Assembly: GCF_900188245.1 (NCBI RefSeq) | Contig: NZ_FZOK01000007.1 | Location: 124,001-188,000 of the forward strand | Origin: Belliella buryatensis | Lineage (GTDB): Bacteria; Bacteroidota; Bacteroidia; Cytophagales; Cyclobacteriaceae | Direction: 5' to 3' | Length of the DNA: 64,000 nt | Shown here: positions 9,060 to 17,112 of the stretch, in pieces | Numbering within the stretch: the stretch's first letter is position 1 | How the letters are laid out: each line of letters starts with the position of its first letter | Made by a program: the position numbers and the translations under genes | Notes under the pieces: model-generated | The model's input: only the letters and a program-made list of their open reading frames with translations | Told to the model about the DNA's origin: nothing | Database searches by the model: none

Positions 9060-10049
9060 ATGAAGCTTCCCATCATTGATACTCACTGTGATTTACTTTC
9101 TTACCTAGCAAAAGTCCCTGATGCTAGGGCTGATCGCACTGATGATATTGCTTGTGCTTTACCATTCTTGAAACAAGGGAATGTGAAAATGCAGATACTT
9201 GCGATTTATACTGATGTATATTCTGGAAGTATGGAGATGGCTAAATTACAAGGACAAAAATTCAAACAATTGCTAGAAGATTTTAAGGAAGATCTATGTC
9301 TTGCAAATGTTGAGTTCCTTCAGCGTATAACTGAGCAAGACAGATTATCAGTCGTTGCGGCCATAGAAAATGCTGCCGGATTGGCTTCAGAAAAGGCTCC
9401 GATTCAAGCTGCTTTCGACAATCTTGATGCTTTGATAAAGGAAACTGGAAGGATTGCTTACATCAGTTTGACCCATCATACGGAAAATAGATTTGGTGGC
9501 GGCAATTACACAGAGGGCATTGGACTAAAAGCAGATGGGAAGAAGCTTTTGGACTATATTGATGGCAAGAAGATAGCGATTGATCTTTCACATACTTCCG
9601 ATTCTTTGGCTGAAGGAATCTTAAATCACATCGACAAAGGAGGTTTAGAGATTCCTGTAATTGCTAGTCATTCTAACTTCAGGGGGATTTGGGAACATAA
9701 GCGTAATTTAAGTGATGAATTTGCTCAGGAAGTTATGATGAGAGGGGGAATTATAGGAGTGAATTTTTTAAGAGCATTTTTGGATAATGACGAGCCTACT
9801 CGGATTTTGGATCATATTCTCTATGCATTTGAAAGCGGTTTTGAAGATCAAATCTGCTTTGGGGCTGATTTTTTTTACACCAAGGATTTCCCAGATAAGA
9901 GTAGGCATCCATTTTATTTTCCTATTGTAGAAGATGCCAGCAGGTATCCAGCTTTATTGGAGAAGTTGGCTGACAACCTTACTTCTGGACAATTACAAAA
10001 GCTTGCATATCAAAATGCTCAATCATTTTTTCTAAAAACATGGGTTTGA
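9060..10049 (+). CDS. Membrane dipeptidase family (M19) metallopeptidase
   Basis: A 329-residue zinc dipeptidase of the renal-dipeptidase family. The zinc-binding DTHCDLL motif is at residues 7-13, the SLTHHTENRFGGG loop near 137, the second metal His motif DLSHTSD near 177 and SHSNFRGI near 203, and GADFFYTKD near 277. No signal peptide is visible, so it is probably cytoplasmic; family members hydrolyse dipeptides, sometimes with D-residues at the C-terminal side. It is divergent from the kynurenine genes and is followed after 21 bp by a TPK-like gene on the same strand. Confidence 0.85.
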   Translation: MKLPIIDTHCDLLSYLAKVPDARADRTDDIACALPFLKQGNVKMQILAIYTDVYSGSMEMAKLQGQKFKQLLEDFKEDLCLANVEFLQRITEQDRLSVVAAIENAAGLASEKAPIQAAFDNLDALIKETGRIAYISLTHHTENRFGGGNYTEGIGLKADGKKLLDYIDGKKIAIDLSHTSDSLAEGILNHIDKGGLEIPVIASHSNFRGIWEHKRNLSDEFAQEVMMRGGIIGVNFLRAFLDNDEPTRILDHILYAFESGFEDQICFGADFFYTKDFPDKSRHPFYFPIVEDASRYPALLEKLADNLTSGQLQKLAYQNAQSFFLKTWV

Positions 10050-10070
10050 TCGTTTCTAAATTATTTTAGT

Positions 10071-10688
10071 ATGTCTTCACATCATTTTGTCAAAGAACAA
10101 CAGGAACCAGCGCTATTGATATTGAGCACTAAGGGCTTGGAATATGAAAATTTAGCGCCTCTTTTGGAATGGTCACCTACGGTGGTGGTTGCTCAGGAGG
10201 AAGTTAATAAAGTGATTTCTTGGGGGATTAAGATCGATCTTATTTTAGCTGATTTGAATTTTCAGCAAGAGAATTACAAGCTACTGGAAGCACAGTATCC
10301 AGTCAAATTTATTGGAGTCACAGAGGAAGCTTATTTAGAAGAGGCACTTCAATATTTGGTTGCTACCAAGCATGAAGCGGTCAATATTATTGGTTTTCCG
10401 CACCAGAAAGTATTCACATTAGAGCAAAAACTGGAGTTTATTGATTTGGTGGTTTGGGATGCTCCGCTTCGGTACTTTCCTGTGAAAAATGGCCAGTTCA
10501 AAAAGTGGTTTACTACTTGTTCAATCCAAATTCATGCGCCTGAGGGGACTTTTGTGGAAGTTATTGCAGAAGATCAAAACCAAATCCATCAAATTTCTTA
10601 TGCCACCTTTATCGAAGTCGAAGAAGGGTTGTTGACTTTAAAATCAAATCAGGTTTTCTGGATTGGTGAGTTTGTTGCGGAAGACTAG
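10071..10688 (+). CDS. Thiamine pyrophosphokinase-like protein, probably degenerate
   Basis: A 205-residue cytoplasmic protein whose N-terminal half follows the TPK layout: an early strand-helix ALLILSTKG, the WGIKIDLILADLNF segment that corresponds to the PDLIIGDFDS motif, and the EALQYLVATKHEAVNIIGF segment that corresponds to the TD..KAL region. The key acidic residues of the GDFDS and TD motifs are partly replaced (ADLNF, TEEAYLEEAL), so catalytic activity is doubtful. It ends with overlapping stop codons against the histidine kinase gene on the other strand. The family assignment is from remembered motif order only. Confidence 0.5.
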   Translation: MSSHHFVKEQQEPALLILSTKGLEYENLAPLLEWSPTVVVAQEEVNKVISWGIKIDLILADLNFQQENYKLLEAQYPVKFIGVTEEAYLEEALQYLVATKHEAVNIIGFPHQKVFTLEQKLEFIDLVVWDAPLRYFPVKNGQFKKWFTTCSIQIHAPEGTFVEVIAEDQNQIHQISYATFIEVEEGLLTLKSNQVFWIGEFVAED

Positions 10689-12010
10689 TCTTGCTGAATC
10701 GGACAAGTAAAAGTAATCGCTGTGCCATCTGTACTACTCTTGATATCTACCATGACGTCCAGATAGAGTGCAACCTTGAACATGATTTGCAGCCCAAATC
10801 CAGACTTATCTTTTTCAGCATCTTTTAAGAATACAATGCCATCTTTCACTTGTTCCAGTAAGTCATCGCTGATTCCAGGTCCAGTATCTTTGATGATTAC
10901 CTGATGATGTGAATTTGTTGAAGTACTAATGACGCTAATCTTGCCTCCTTTTGGAGTGTATTTAAGTGCATTGATGAAGGCATTTTGGATCATCATTCGG
11001 CACAATGATTCATTGGATGATTCAAAGGAGAAAGGATCATTTTTTTCCAAAGCCAAGACAATTTCTTTATCATCAGCATAATCCTCCCATTCCTCTAGGA
11101 GCTCTTCAATCAGAAGGTTGATTTGAACCGTCTCGGTTTTGATATATTGGGCATTGTTAACTTTGGAAATTAAAAGTAATGCATTAACTGTTTTTTTCAT
11201 TTGCTGAATGGTCATCTGCATATCCAGCAATTTTTCCATTTCCAAATCGCCAATTTCTTCTCGAGAAAAAAGCGCTTCTACCTTACTTTGAAGGACAGAA
11301 ATAGGAGTTTTTAATTCATGAGATGCATGAGAAATAAAAATCCGTTCTTGGTTGAAAGCTTTTTGTATTCTTCGCATCATATCAGAAATCGCGTTGTCCA
11401 AAAGTTTGAATTCCTCAGTATTCGTTTTGATTAGCTGATAGGAGAATTGTTGTGGCTCGTTGATTTGAGAGATTTTTTGATTGATGATTTTCTTGAAGGG
11501 CTGTAAAATTTTTTCAGTGAAGGCCGTATCCAAGAAAAATGTCAAGGCTAAGAAAATTACTAAAGTTCCTATCAAGATATTATAGATAATTCTTTCTATA
11601 GCTTTGATAGTCTCTAAACTTCGGCCAATTTCTAGGATATAGGTATCTCCTCCGTATTCGAAAGTATTAGAATATACGCGATAAGTGACTGTTTCTCGTT
11701 CTAGGATTCTATCTTCTACAAAAATTGTATCCACTTTCAAGCCTTGTTCCCAAAGCTCTAGTAGGATATATTCTTCTTTCAGGATGTTATAAGACCCAAA
11801 TCCAATTTCTGGATTTTCAGAAGAAATAAATTTCTCCATCCCATCTTCAACAATGATGGAGATTACCTCATCTCTTTTTTCACGAAGTTGGTTGTCGGTG
11901 TTTTTGACAGCGAAATATTTGAGAACAAAAGGTGCGGCTGAAATAAAAATCAAAAGGATAAGTCCTTTTGCTAATAAGTTATAAATAAGCAGTTTTGCTG
12001 ACAGCCGCAT
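10685..12010 (-). CDS. Sensor histidine kinase
   Basis: A 441-residue membrane sensor kinase. Membrane helices span about residues 8-30 and 138-160 with a periplasmic sensor of about 105 residues between; a HAMP-like linker follows. The H-box FISHASHELKTPISVL places the phosphorylated His at 231, the N-box is QNAFINALKYTPKGG, and the G-boxes are KDTGPGISDD and GFGLQI. It follows the response regulator by 4 bp on the same strand and is surely its partner. The signal is unknown; the outer-membrane protein encoded first in the operon may belong to the same response. Confidence 0.92.
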   Translation of the reverse strand: MRLSAKLLIYNLLAKGLILLIFISAAPFVLKYFAVKNTDNQLREKRDEVISIIVEDGMEKFISSENPEIGFGSYNILKEEYILLELWEQGLKVDTIFVEDRILERETVTYRVYSNTFEYGGDTYILEIGRSLETIKAIERIIYNILIGTLVIFLALTFFLDTAFTEKILQPFKKIINQKISQINEPQQFSYQLIKTNTEEFKLLDNAISDMMRRIQKAFNQERIFISHASHELKTPISVLQSKVEALFSREEIGDLEMEKLLDMQMTIQQMKKTVNALLLISKVNNAQYIKTETVQINLLIEELLEEWEDYADDKEIVLALEKNDPFSFESSNESLCRMMIQNAFINALKYTPKGGKISVISTSTNSHHQVIIKDTGPGISDDLLEQVKDGIVFLKDAEKDKSGFGLQIMFKVALYLDVMVDIKSSTDGTAITFTCPIQQD

Positions 12011-12014
12011 AGCT

Positions 12015-12689
12015 TTATTTTTGAATTTTGTAGCCCAAACCCCTTACAGTTTGTAGCCAGTCTGTAGGAGCAAATTCTCCTAATTTCTTTCTGATGTTTT
12101 TGATATGCACATCAATATAGTTGGATTGGTGGTCATCATCCAAATGGTCCCCCCATAAATGTTCAGCAAGCTGGAAGCGGTTGAGTACTCTTCCTTTGTT
12201 GATCGACATAAAATGGAGGAGTTTATATTCTTTTGCTGTTAGTGGAATGTCCTGATTTTCAAATTGGATCGTCTTTGCATTTAGGTCAAGATGAAAGTTG
12301 CCAATTTCTAAGGAGTTGGAATTCCATCCCCCTTTTCTTCTAGAAATAGCCTGCATTCTAGCTTTTAATTCAAGAAGAGAAAAAGGCTTGGAAAGGTAAT
12401 CATCAGCACCACGTTCCAAGCCTTCAACTTTATCATTGATTTCTGATCTTGCTGTAAGGATGATTATAGAGCTTTCTTTCTGATTCTCTTGAATCTCCTC
12501 CATCAAATCTAATCCATCACCATCTGGAAGTCCAAGATCCAATAAGATGAAGTCATAAGGATTGATAGCAATGTCTTCTGAGGCTTCAGCAAAAGATGTA
12601 GCCCAATCACATAGGAAGCTTTCCCCTTCCAAGAATTTTTTAATTTCTTTTCCTAGGGAGTTTTCGTCTTCTACCAGTAATACTCTCAT
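12015..12689 (-). CDS. OmpR-family response regulator
   Basis: A 224-residue two-domain regulator: receiver domain with acidic pocket VEDE at 6-9, phosphorylation site Asp51 in LLDLGLPDGDG and the SKPF lysine near 101, then a winged-helix DNA-binding domain with LTAKEYKLLHFM and the terminal IRKKLGEFAP...VRGLGYKI pattern. Its start overlaps the stop of the upstream outer-membrane protein gene by 4 bp, implying translational coupling. Confidence 0.93.
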   Translation of the reverse strand: MRVLLVEDENSLGKEIKKFLEGESFLCDWATSFAEASEDIAINPYDFILLDLGLPDGDGLDLMEEIQENQKESSIIILTARSEINDKVEGLERGADDYLSKPFSLLELKARMQAISRRKGGWNSNSLEIGNFHLDLNAKTIQFENQDIPLTAKEYKLLHFMSINKGRVLNRFQLAEHLWGDHLDDDHQSNYIDVHIKNIRKKLGEFAPTDWLQTVRGLGYKIQK

Positions 12690-13516
12690 TTTGATTTGGT
12701 TTTTTTGATTGGAATAGCATAGGATAATTGAAAACCAAAAATGAATCTGTTGTTTGACTCATCAAAACTTGGAAGATTAAGTGGGTTGATATACTTCGCC
12801 TGAAACTCTAAGTCCCAGTAGCCGATTCCAAAAGTAATGGGGATCATAGCTTCCCAATTTAGTAACTGGAATTTTTGAAAATCAGAAATGTTATCATTAG
12901 TCAGATCAAACCCTCCCATTCTATAAAACTCAGATGTACCTGCCATCAAAGTGAATTTAGGCTCAAAGGATAGGGTGATTTTTTTAAATAGTTTTTGATC
13001 AAATTCGAAATACCTAGAATGGCTTGAATTGATAAAAAAATCAGTTCTTTCATTGAAAAGAGTCTGAAATTGAATGTTGCTGTATAGGAGACCCCACTCC
13101 CATCCAAAAGTAGCTTGTGCAAAACCTAAGTCCTGTATGCCTGTAATTTCGCTTTGTCCGTCAATCAAAAATTGTGAATAACTCAAATTGATATCAGTTT
13201 TAGTACCCAATTCTTTATTGTAACCTAATGTGCCACCATATTGCCAAGGCAGCCCCTCTTGTAGAAACTTGATTGCTGAAACATTAAAGTAAATTCCAGA
13301 ATTAAAATAATACATTAAATCTGTTGAAATCAGGCCAATATCTACTCCAAAGTCCCGACCCAAAAAATTGAAAGCATTTTGATACCTTGAGCTTAAAAGA
13401 ATAAAATCATATACCTCTTTTTTAGTTTCTTGCTCAGAGGAATCTCTTTCTTGTGCCAATGAAGGTACGCTATAAGAAAAGACAACGAGTAAGAATACTA
13501 ACAAGTGGGTTTTCAT
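12686..13516 (-). CDS. Outer-membrane beta-barrel-like protein
   Basis: A 276-residue exported protein: signal peptide of about 21 residues ending SLAQ, then alternating aromatic/polar strands (for example YDFILLSSRYQNAF, FIFGFQLSYAIPI) typical of small outer-membrane barrels, with an aromatic-rich final strand near the C-terminus. I do not recognise the family. It is the first gene of an overlapping three-gene unit with a response regulator and kinase, so it may be the regulated target or a sensor partner. Confidence 0.55.
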   Translation of the reverse strand: MKTHLLVFLLVVFSYSVPSLAQERDSSEQETKKEVYDFILLSSRYQNAFNFLGRDFGVDIGLISTDLMYYFNSGIYFNVSAIKFLQEGLPWQYGGTLGYNKELGTKTDINLSYSQFLIDGQSEITGIQDLGFAQATFGWEWGLLYSNIQFQTLFNERTDFFINSSHSRYFEFDQKLFKKITLSFEPKFTLMAGTSEFYRMGGFDLTNDNISDFQKFQLLNWEAMIPITFGIGYWDLEFQAKYINPLNLPSFDESNNRFIFGFQLSYAIPIKKTKSK

Positions 13517-13561
13517 AAAAAGGGATTGATATGCTAGTCAATATAATTTTTTAAATATAAA

Positions 13562-13592
13562 AACAGGTGCCAATTATAAAAAGGCACCTGTT
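13562..13592 (-). terminator. Terminator after low-complexity protein gene
   Basis: A 10 bp stem (AACAGGTGCC at 13562-13571 with GGCACCTGTT at 13583-13592) around an 11 nt loop, followed on the minus strand by a T-rich tail. It ends the transcript of the 13.6 kb gene before the outer-membrane protein gene. Confidence 0.75.
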
Positions 13593-13626
13593 AGAATTAA
13601 TATAAGGATGGTCAATTAATTTTACT

Positions 13627-14115
13627 TTAAATTCCACCAGGAACCCCACCTGGCCTACCAGGAGGTGTCGCTGGTCTACCACTAGGTTTTTCTGGTTTCC
13701 CTGGTCGTACTATAGGGAGATTTGGCCTAGCTTGTGGTACAGTGATATTAGGTCTTGCACCATTGACTGGCTTGTCTGGTCTCATTTGACCTGCTCTTGC
13801 TTGATTGGAGATTTCTTTACCCTTTTCGGAATTTGTAGCTCCCATTTCGGCTCTTTCTCTTCCAGTCTCTGCATTCTCAGCCCCTTTCGTAGCTCTTTCA
13901 CGCATCAAAGTACTTCTTCTTGCAGCACTTGAGATGCTAAGTCCTTTTTCTTTACCACCTTCGATAGTAGTAGCCATTTCGCTTATTTCAGAACCTTTTT
14001 CTGCTTTTTCAGGAAGTTCGGTCTTGGTTGGTTTAGTTTCTACTTTCTTTTCAGATTGGGCGTTTGCCAATCCTATAATGAAAAAGAAAGATAGGATGAT
14101 TGCTGTCGTTTTCAT
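13627..14115 (-). CDS. Secreted low-complexity protein with degenerate Gly/Glu/Ala repeats
   Basis: About 162 residues starting at the Met that opens a clean signal peptide (MKTTAIILSFFFIIGLANAQ); an in-frame ATG nine codons earlier would spoil it. The middle part repeats variants of a charged motif (EKGSEISEMA, EKGLSISSAA, TKGAENAETGRERAEMG, EKGKEISNQA), and the last 50 residues are rich in Pro, Arg and Gly (RPNITVPQARPNLP, GRPGGVPGG). Such composition suggests an extended or disordered secreted protein. I know no family; function unknown. A terminator follows. Confidence 0.6.
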   Translation of the reverse strand: MKTTAIILSFFFIIGLANAQSEKKVETKPTKTELPEKAEKGSEISEMATTIEGGKEKGLSISSAARRSTLMRERATKGAENAETGRERAEMGATNSEKGKEISNQARAGQMRPDKPVNGARPNITVPQARPNLPIVRPGKPEKPSGRPATPPGRPGGVPGGI

Positions 14116-14197
14116 GACTAATACTTTTAATTTACACTTCAAAGTAAATCACTGTAAATGAAGTGAAAATGAAGATAAGTGTTTTTTCTCAAAAGTT

Positions 14198-15040
14198 TTA
14201 ATTTTTCACTATCGCTTTCACAATTCGTTCTTTCCCGTTGAGGTCTTGATGTACTACTACATTATGATAGCCTAAGCTTTCTAATAATTCCTTGGTAGCT
14301 TTTCCATGGGCTTCGTTGATTTCAAAATATAGCTTGCCACCAGATTTTAGGTTTGATTTGGCCTTGTCAGCAATTACTCTGTAAAATTGAAGTGGATCCT
14401 GATCAGTAACGAACAAAGCCAAATGTGGCTCGTATTGGAGCACATTGTCATGCATCAGTTTTTTCTCTGATTCACATACATAAGGAGGATTACTGACGAT
14501 GATATCCAAATCCCTTACAGGTATATCTTCAGTTAGTATATCTATTTTGTAGAATTCAATATTAGCTTCAAGTGTATTGGCATTGCTTTGAGCTACTTCA
14601 AGAGCAAGCTCACTGATGTCTAGGGCAATGACCTTGGAGGAATGAATCTCCAAAGCCAAACTTATAGGAATACAACCCGAGCCAGTTCCGATATCTAAAA
14701 TTCGTAGATTGAGTTGTTTGTTTTCTTGAATGATCAAATGAACCAGTTCTTCGGTTTCATTTCTTGGAATCAAGACATGTTCATTGACAAAAAAATCTCT
14801 CCTATAGAATGGAGCCTTTTGAAAAATATATTGGATTGGTTTTTTTTGTTGTAATTGTTGTAAGACTTCATCGAAATTATCGGGGAGGTGTTTTATTTCA
14901 ATATCCTTCAGTATATCAAATCGCTTCACTGACAACAATTCCTCTAGCAGCCACATACTGAGACTTTCTGCTTCTTGATTATCATAGAAGCTTCCAAGCT
15001 GCTCCACACAGCGCTGATATAATTGTCTCAAAGTTTTCAT
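14198..15040 (-). CDS. prmC: Release factor glutamine N5-methyltransferase
   Basis: PrmC methylates the Gln of the GGQ motif of peptide release factors. The 280-residue protein has the SAM-binding motif RILDIGTGSGCIPISLA near residue 113, the diagnostic NPPYV at 184-188, and the helical N-terminal domain ending in the typical PIQYIFQKAPFYRRDFFVN and LIPRNETEELV. Its start overlaps the stop of the upstream small membrane protein gene by 4 bp. Confidence 0.94.
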   Translation of the reverse strand: MKTLRQLYQRCVEQLGSFYDNQEAESLSMWLLEELLSVKRFDILKDIEIKHLPDNFDEVLQQLQQKKPIQYIFQKAPFYRRDFFVNEHVLIPRNETEELVHLIIQENKQLNLRILDIGTGSGCIPISLALEIHSSKVIALDISELALEVAQSNANTLEANIEFYKIDILTEDIPVRDLDIIVSNPPYVCESEKKLMHDNVLQYEPHLALFVTDQDPLQFYRVIADKAKSNLKSGGKLYFEINEAHGKATKELLESLGYHNVVVHQDLNGKERIVKAIVKN

Positions 15041-15405
15041 TTAGGATCTGAAATTGGATAATTGATCAATTTGTAAAATAAAAGGGTGCCAATTGCATAG
15101 CACAAGACATCCCATGGATCTGCTGTGTAAATATCAGATCTTCTAGGTAGGAATACTTCAAATATTACAGAAAAATATGCCCAACCGATAAGCAATTGTA
15201 CTTTGGAAAATACAAATCTACTTTTCAATGGATGAATCCATCGGAAGATTTGAAGGGTAATTCCAAAGATGACAGGCATAGCCAGCAGATCATCCAAATA
15301 AGCATGAATCCAAGGGATAAATATACCCCAGAGGCGCTCTATGGCTTGATTGACCCAAAACAATAGACAACATAAAAGGAAAAGCGGGTTACGAATGACT
15401 GACAT
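15037..15405 (-). CDS. Small integral membrane protein
   Basis: A 122-residue protein with about four membrane segments and the C-terminal DPWDVLCYAIGTLLFY stretch, which recalls the last helix of VanZ-like proteins. Relatives in Cytophagales are often labelled magnesium citrate secondary transporter, a name I consider unsupported. It begins directly after the stop of the zinc-ribbon gene and overlaps prmC, so all three are translated from one message. Confidence 0.6.
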   Translation of the reverse strand: MSVIRNPLFLLCCLLFWVNQAIERLWGIFIPWIHAYLDDLLAMPVIFGITLQIFRWIHPLKSRFVFSKVQLLIGWAYFSVIFEVFLPRRSDIYTADPWDVLCYAIGTLLFYKLINYPISDPK

Positions 15406-15690
15406 TTATCCCGGAAGTGCAGCCACGACCCAAGCCAAAAAGGTAATAATGGCCATGTAGATGGTGTAAAAAAAGTTTCCGACTTTTTTCATTCCTTTGA
15501 CAAAATCAGAATCCGTTTCTTTGATATAGAAAATCCACTGCTCTTCATTAGCTTTGGTGTCTCTTTCTCGTCTTTCCTTATATTCTAAATCACGACCGCC
15601 TAAAGGCTTTCCGCAATGTTCACAGGTATCGTTGACATCAGTAGTCCATTTGGACCATTCCCCACAGTGAGGGCATTTTTTCTCTCCCAT
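15406..15690 (-). CDS. Small zinc-ribbon membrane protein
   Basis: A 94-residue protein with two Cys pairs at the N-terminus (CPHC and CEHCG) forming a probable zinc ribbon, a charged linker (RERRERDTKANEE), and a C-terminal membrane helix of about 20 residues. It is first in the operon with the small membrane protein and prmC. No function is recognised. Confidence 0.65.
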   Translation of the reverse strand: MGEKKCPHCGEWSKWTTDVNDTCEHCGKPLGGRDLEYKERRERDTKANEEQWIFYIKETDSDFVKGMKKVGNFFYTIYMAIITFLAWVVAALPG

Positions 15691-15694
15691 GATT

Positions 15695-15702
15695 CAAAAT
15701 TA
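15695..15702 (-). promoter_or_regulatory. Bacteroidota -7 element (TAATTTTG) before zinc-ribbon/prmC operon
   Basis: An exact TAnnTTTG on the minus strand only 4 bases before the ATG. If used, the message would be nearly leaderless, which lowers confidence. Confidence 0.35.
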
Positions 15703-15817
15703 AGTTTTTTGATTTAAAAGTACTGATCTAATCCATCAGAATGGTCACAAAGATCAATCCAGATCCCCGCAGTTTTTTGGAATTATTGAATTTAACCCTA
15801 TTCCTTTCAATTCTTCC

Positions 15818-15825
15818 TATCTTTG
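15818..15825 (+). promoter_or_regulatory. Bacteroidota -7 element (TATCTTTG) before rsmB-like gene
   Basis: An exact TAnnTTTG 19 bases before the ATG at 15845, giving a short leader of about 13 bases. No -33 TTG is visible at standard spacing. Confidence 0.5.
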
Positions 15826-15844
15826 CAAGTTCAAAATCAGAATT

Positions 15845-17035
15845 ATGAAACTCCATACCAGTACAGTCAATGGTGTAGTCACTGCGATTGACGAAATATT
15901 CAAAAATAATAAATATGCTGACAAAGTTATCGAGCGTACTTTGAAATCTAACCCGAAATGGGGAGCAAGAGATCGCGGTTTTATCGCAGAGTCTGTCTAT
16001 GACATGGTTCGCTGGTGGAAATTGATCAATGCTGTCAGTCCATCTTCGGACACTTATCATCTTTTTGGAACTTATTGGTTATTGCAAGGAAAAGAGCTTC
16101 CAGAGTGGAGAGAATTTAAAGGAATCAATGCTGAGGTAGTCGAGCGAAAGTACAAAAGAATCACAGACAGGGCTACTTTGCAATCGATTCCAGAATGGTT
16201 GGATAAAATGGGTGAGGAGCTTCTTGGAGAAAAATGGGAGGAAGAGCTCACAACCCTCAATACTCAAGCTGACGTCGTTTTGCGGGTAAATACTCTTAAA
16301 ATCAGCCGAGAGGATTTGATGAATAGATTAGCACAAGATGATATAGAAACCTATGCGCCTAAAGGGTACAAGGATGCGCTTGTCCTTGGGAGAAGGCAGA
16401 ATATATTCAAAAATGTAGCATTCAAAGAGGGGCTTTTTGAAGTACAAGATGCTTCTTCCCAACTTGTAGCGCAGGCATTAGAAGTAGAGCCTGGAATGCG
16501 AGTGATTGATGCTTGTGCTGGGGCAGGTGGTAAATCCCTACATCTGGCAGCACTGATGGAAAACAAAGGCCGAATCATCTCTATGGATGTGGAAGGCTGG
16601 AAGTTGCAGAATACAAAACTAAGGGCAAGAAGAAATGGCGTAAGCATCATCGAGCCTAGACCAATAGAAGGAAATAAAACCATCAAAAGACTAAAGGAAT
16701 CAGCAGATAGACTACTTTTAGATGTGCCTTGTACAGGTCTAGGTGTGTTGAGAAGAAATCCAGATACCAAATGGAAAATCTCTCCAGAATCAGTAGCTAA
16801 AGTACAACAAATACAACAAGAGATCCTTCAAAACTATTCTGCAATGCTGAAGCCCGGTGGAATTATGGTTTATGCGACTTGTAGTATCTTGCCAAGCGAA
16901 AATCAAGATCAAGTAGCCAAATTCCTTGCTTCAGAAAAGGGAAAGCCTTTTGAATTGATTGAAGATCAAAAAGTGCTGGCTCAAGAAAGTGGTTTTGATG
17001 GATTTTATATTGCCAAACTCAAAAAGAAAGCTTAA
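15845..17035 (+). CDS. RsmB/NOP-family RNA cytosine-C5 methyltransferase
   Basis: A 396-residue class I methyltransferase that methylates cytosine C5 in RNA, most likely 16S rRNA. The NusB-like N-terminal helical part contains KWGARDRGFIAESVYDMVRWW; the catalytic domain has the SAM site VIDACAGAGGKSLHLAALM near residue 220, the DVPCTGLGVLRRNPDTKW motif near 292, and the nucleophile motif YATCSILPSENQ near 343. Both conserved Cys residues are present. The exact target base (for example C967) is assumed from family. Confidence 0.88.
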   Translation: MKLHTSTVNGVVTAIDEIFKNNKYADKVIERTLKSNPKWGARDRGFIAESVYDMVRWWKLINAVSPSSDTYHLFGTYWLLQGKELPEWREFKGINAEVVERKYKRITDRATLQSIPEWLDKMGEELLGEKWEEELTTLNTQADVVLRVNTLKISREDLMNRLAQDDIETYAPKGYKDALVLGRRQNIFKNVAFKEGLFEVQDASSQLVAQALEVEPGMRVIDACAGAGGKSLHLAALMENKGRIISMDVEGWKLQNTKLRARRNGVSIIEPRPIEGNKTIKRLKESADRLLLDVPCTGLGVLRRNPDTKWKISPESVAKVQQIQQEILQNYSAMLKPGGIMVYATCSILPSENQDQVAKFLASEKGKPFELIEDQKVLAQESGFDGFYIAKLKKKA

Positions 17036-17081
17036 GCACCTTTTTATTCCATAATTAATCTGCCTTTCAATCAGAATCTTT

Positions 17082-17089
17082 TAGATTTG
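17082..17089 (+). promoter_or_regulatory. Bacteroidota -7 element (TAGATTTG) before pheS
   Basis: Exact TAnnTTTG 24 bases before the pheS ATG at 17113. It overlaps an in-frame GTG, which argues that this GTG is not the translation start. Confidence 0.5.
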
Positions 17090-17112
17090 TGATTTCCAAA
17101 ATTCTTGATCCG

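Noticed and set aside
17089-17112. GTG start giving a longer PheS
   Set aside because: The GTG overlaps an exact TAnnTTTG promoter box, and the ATG at 17113 matches the usual family start.
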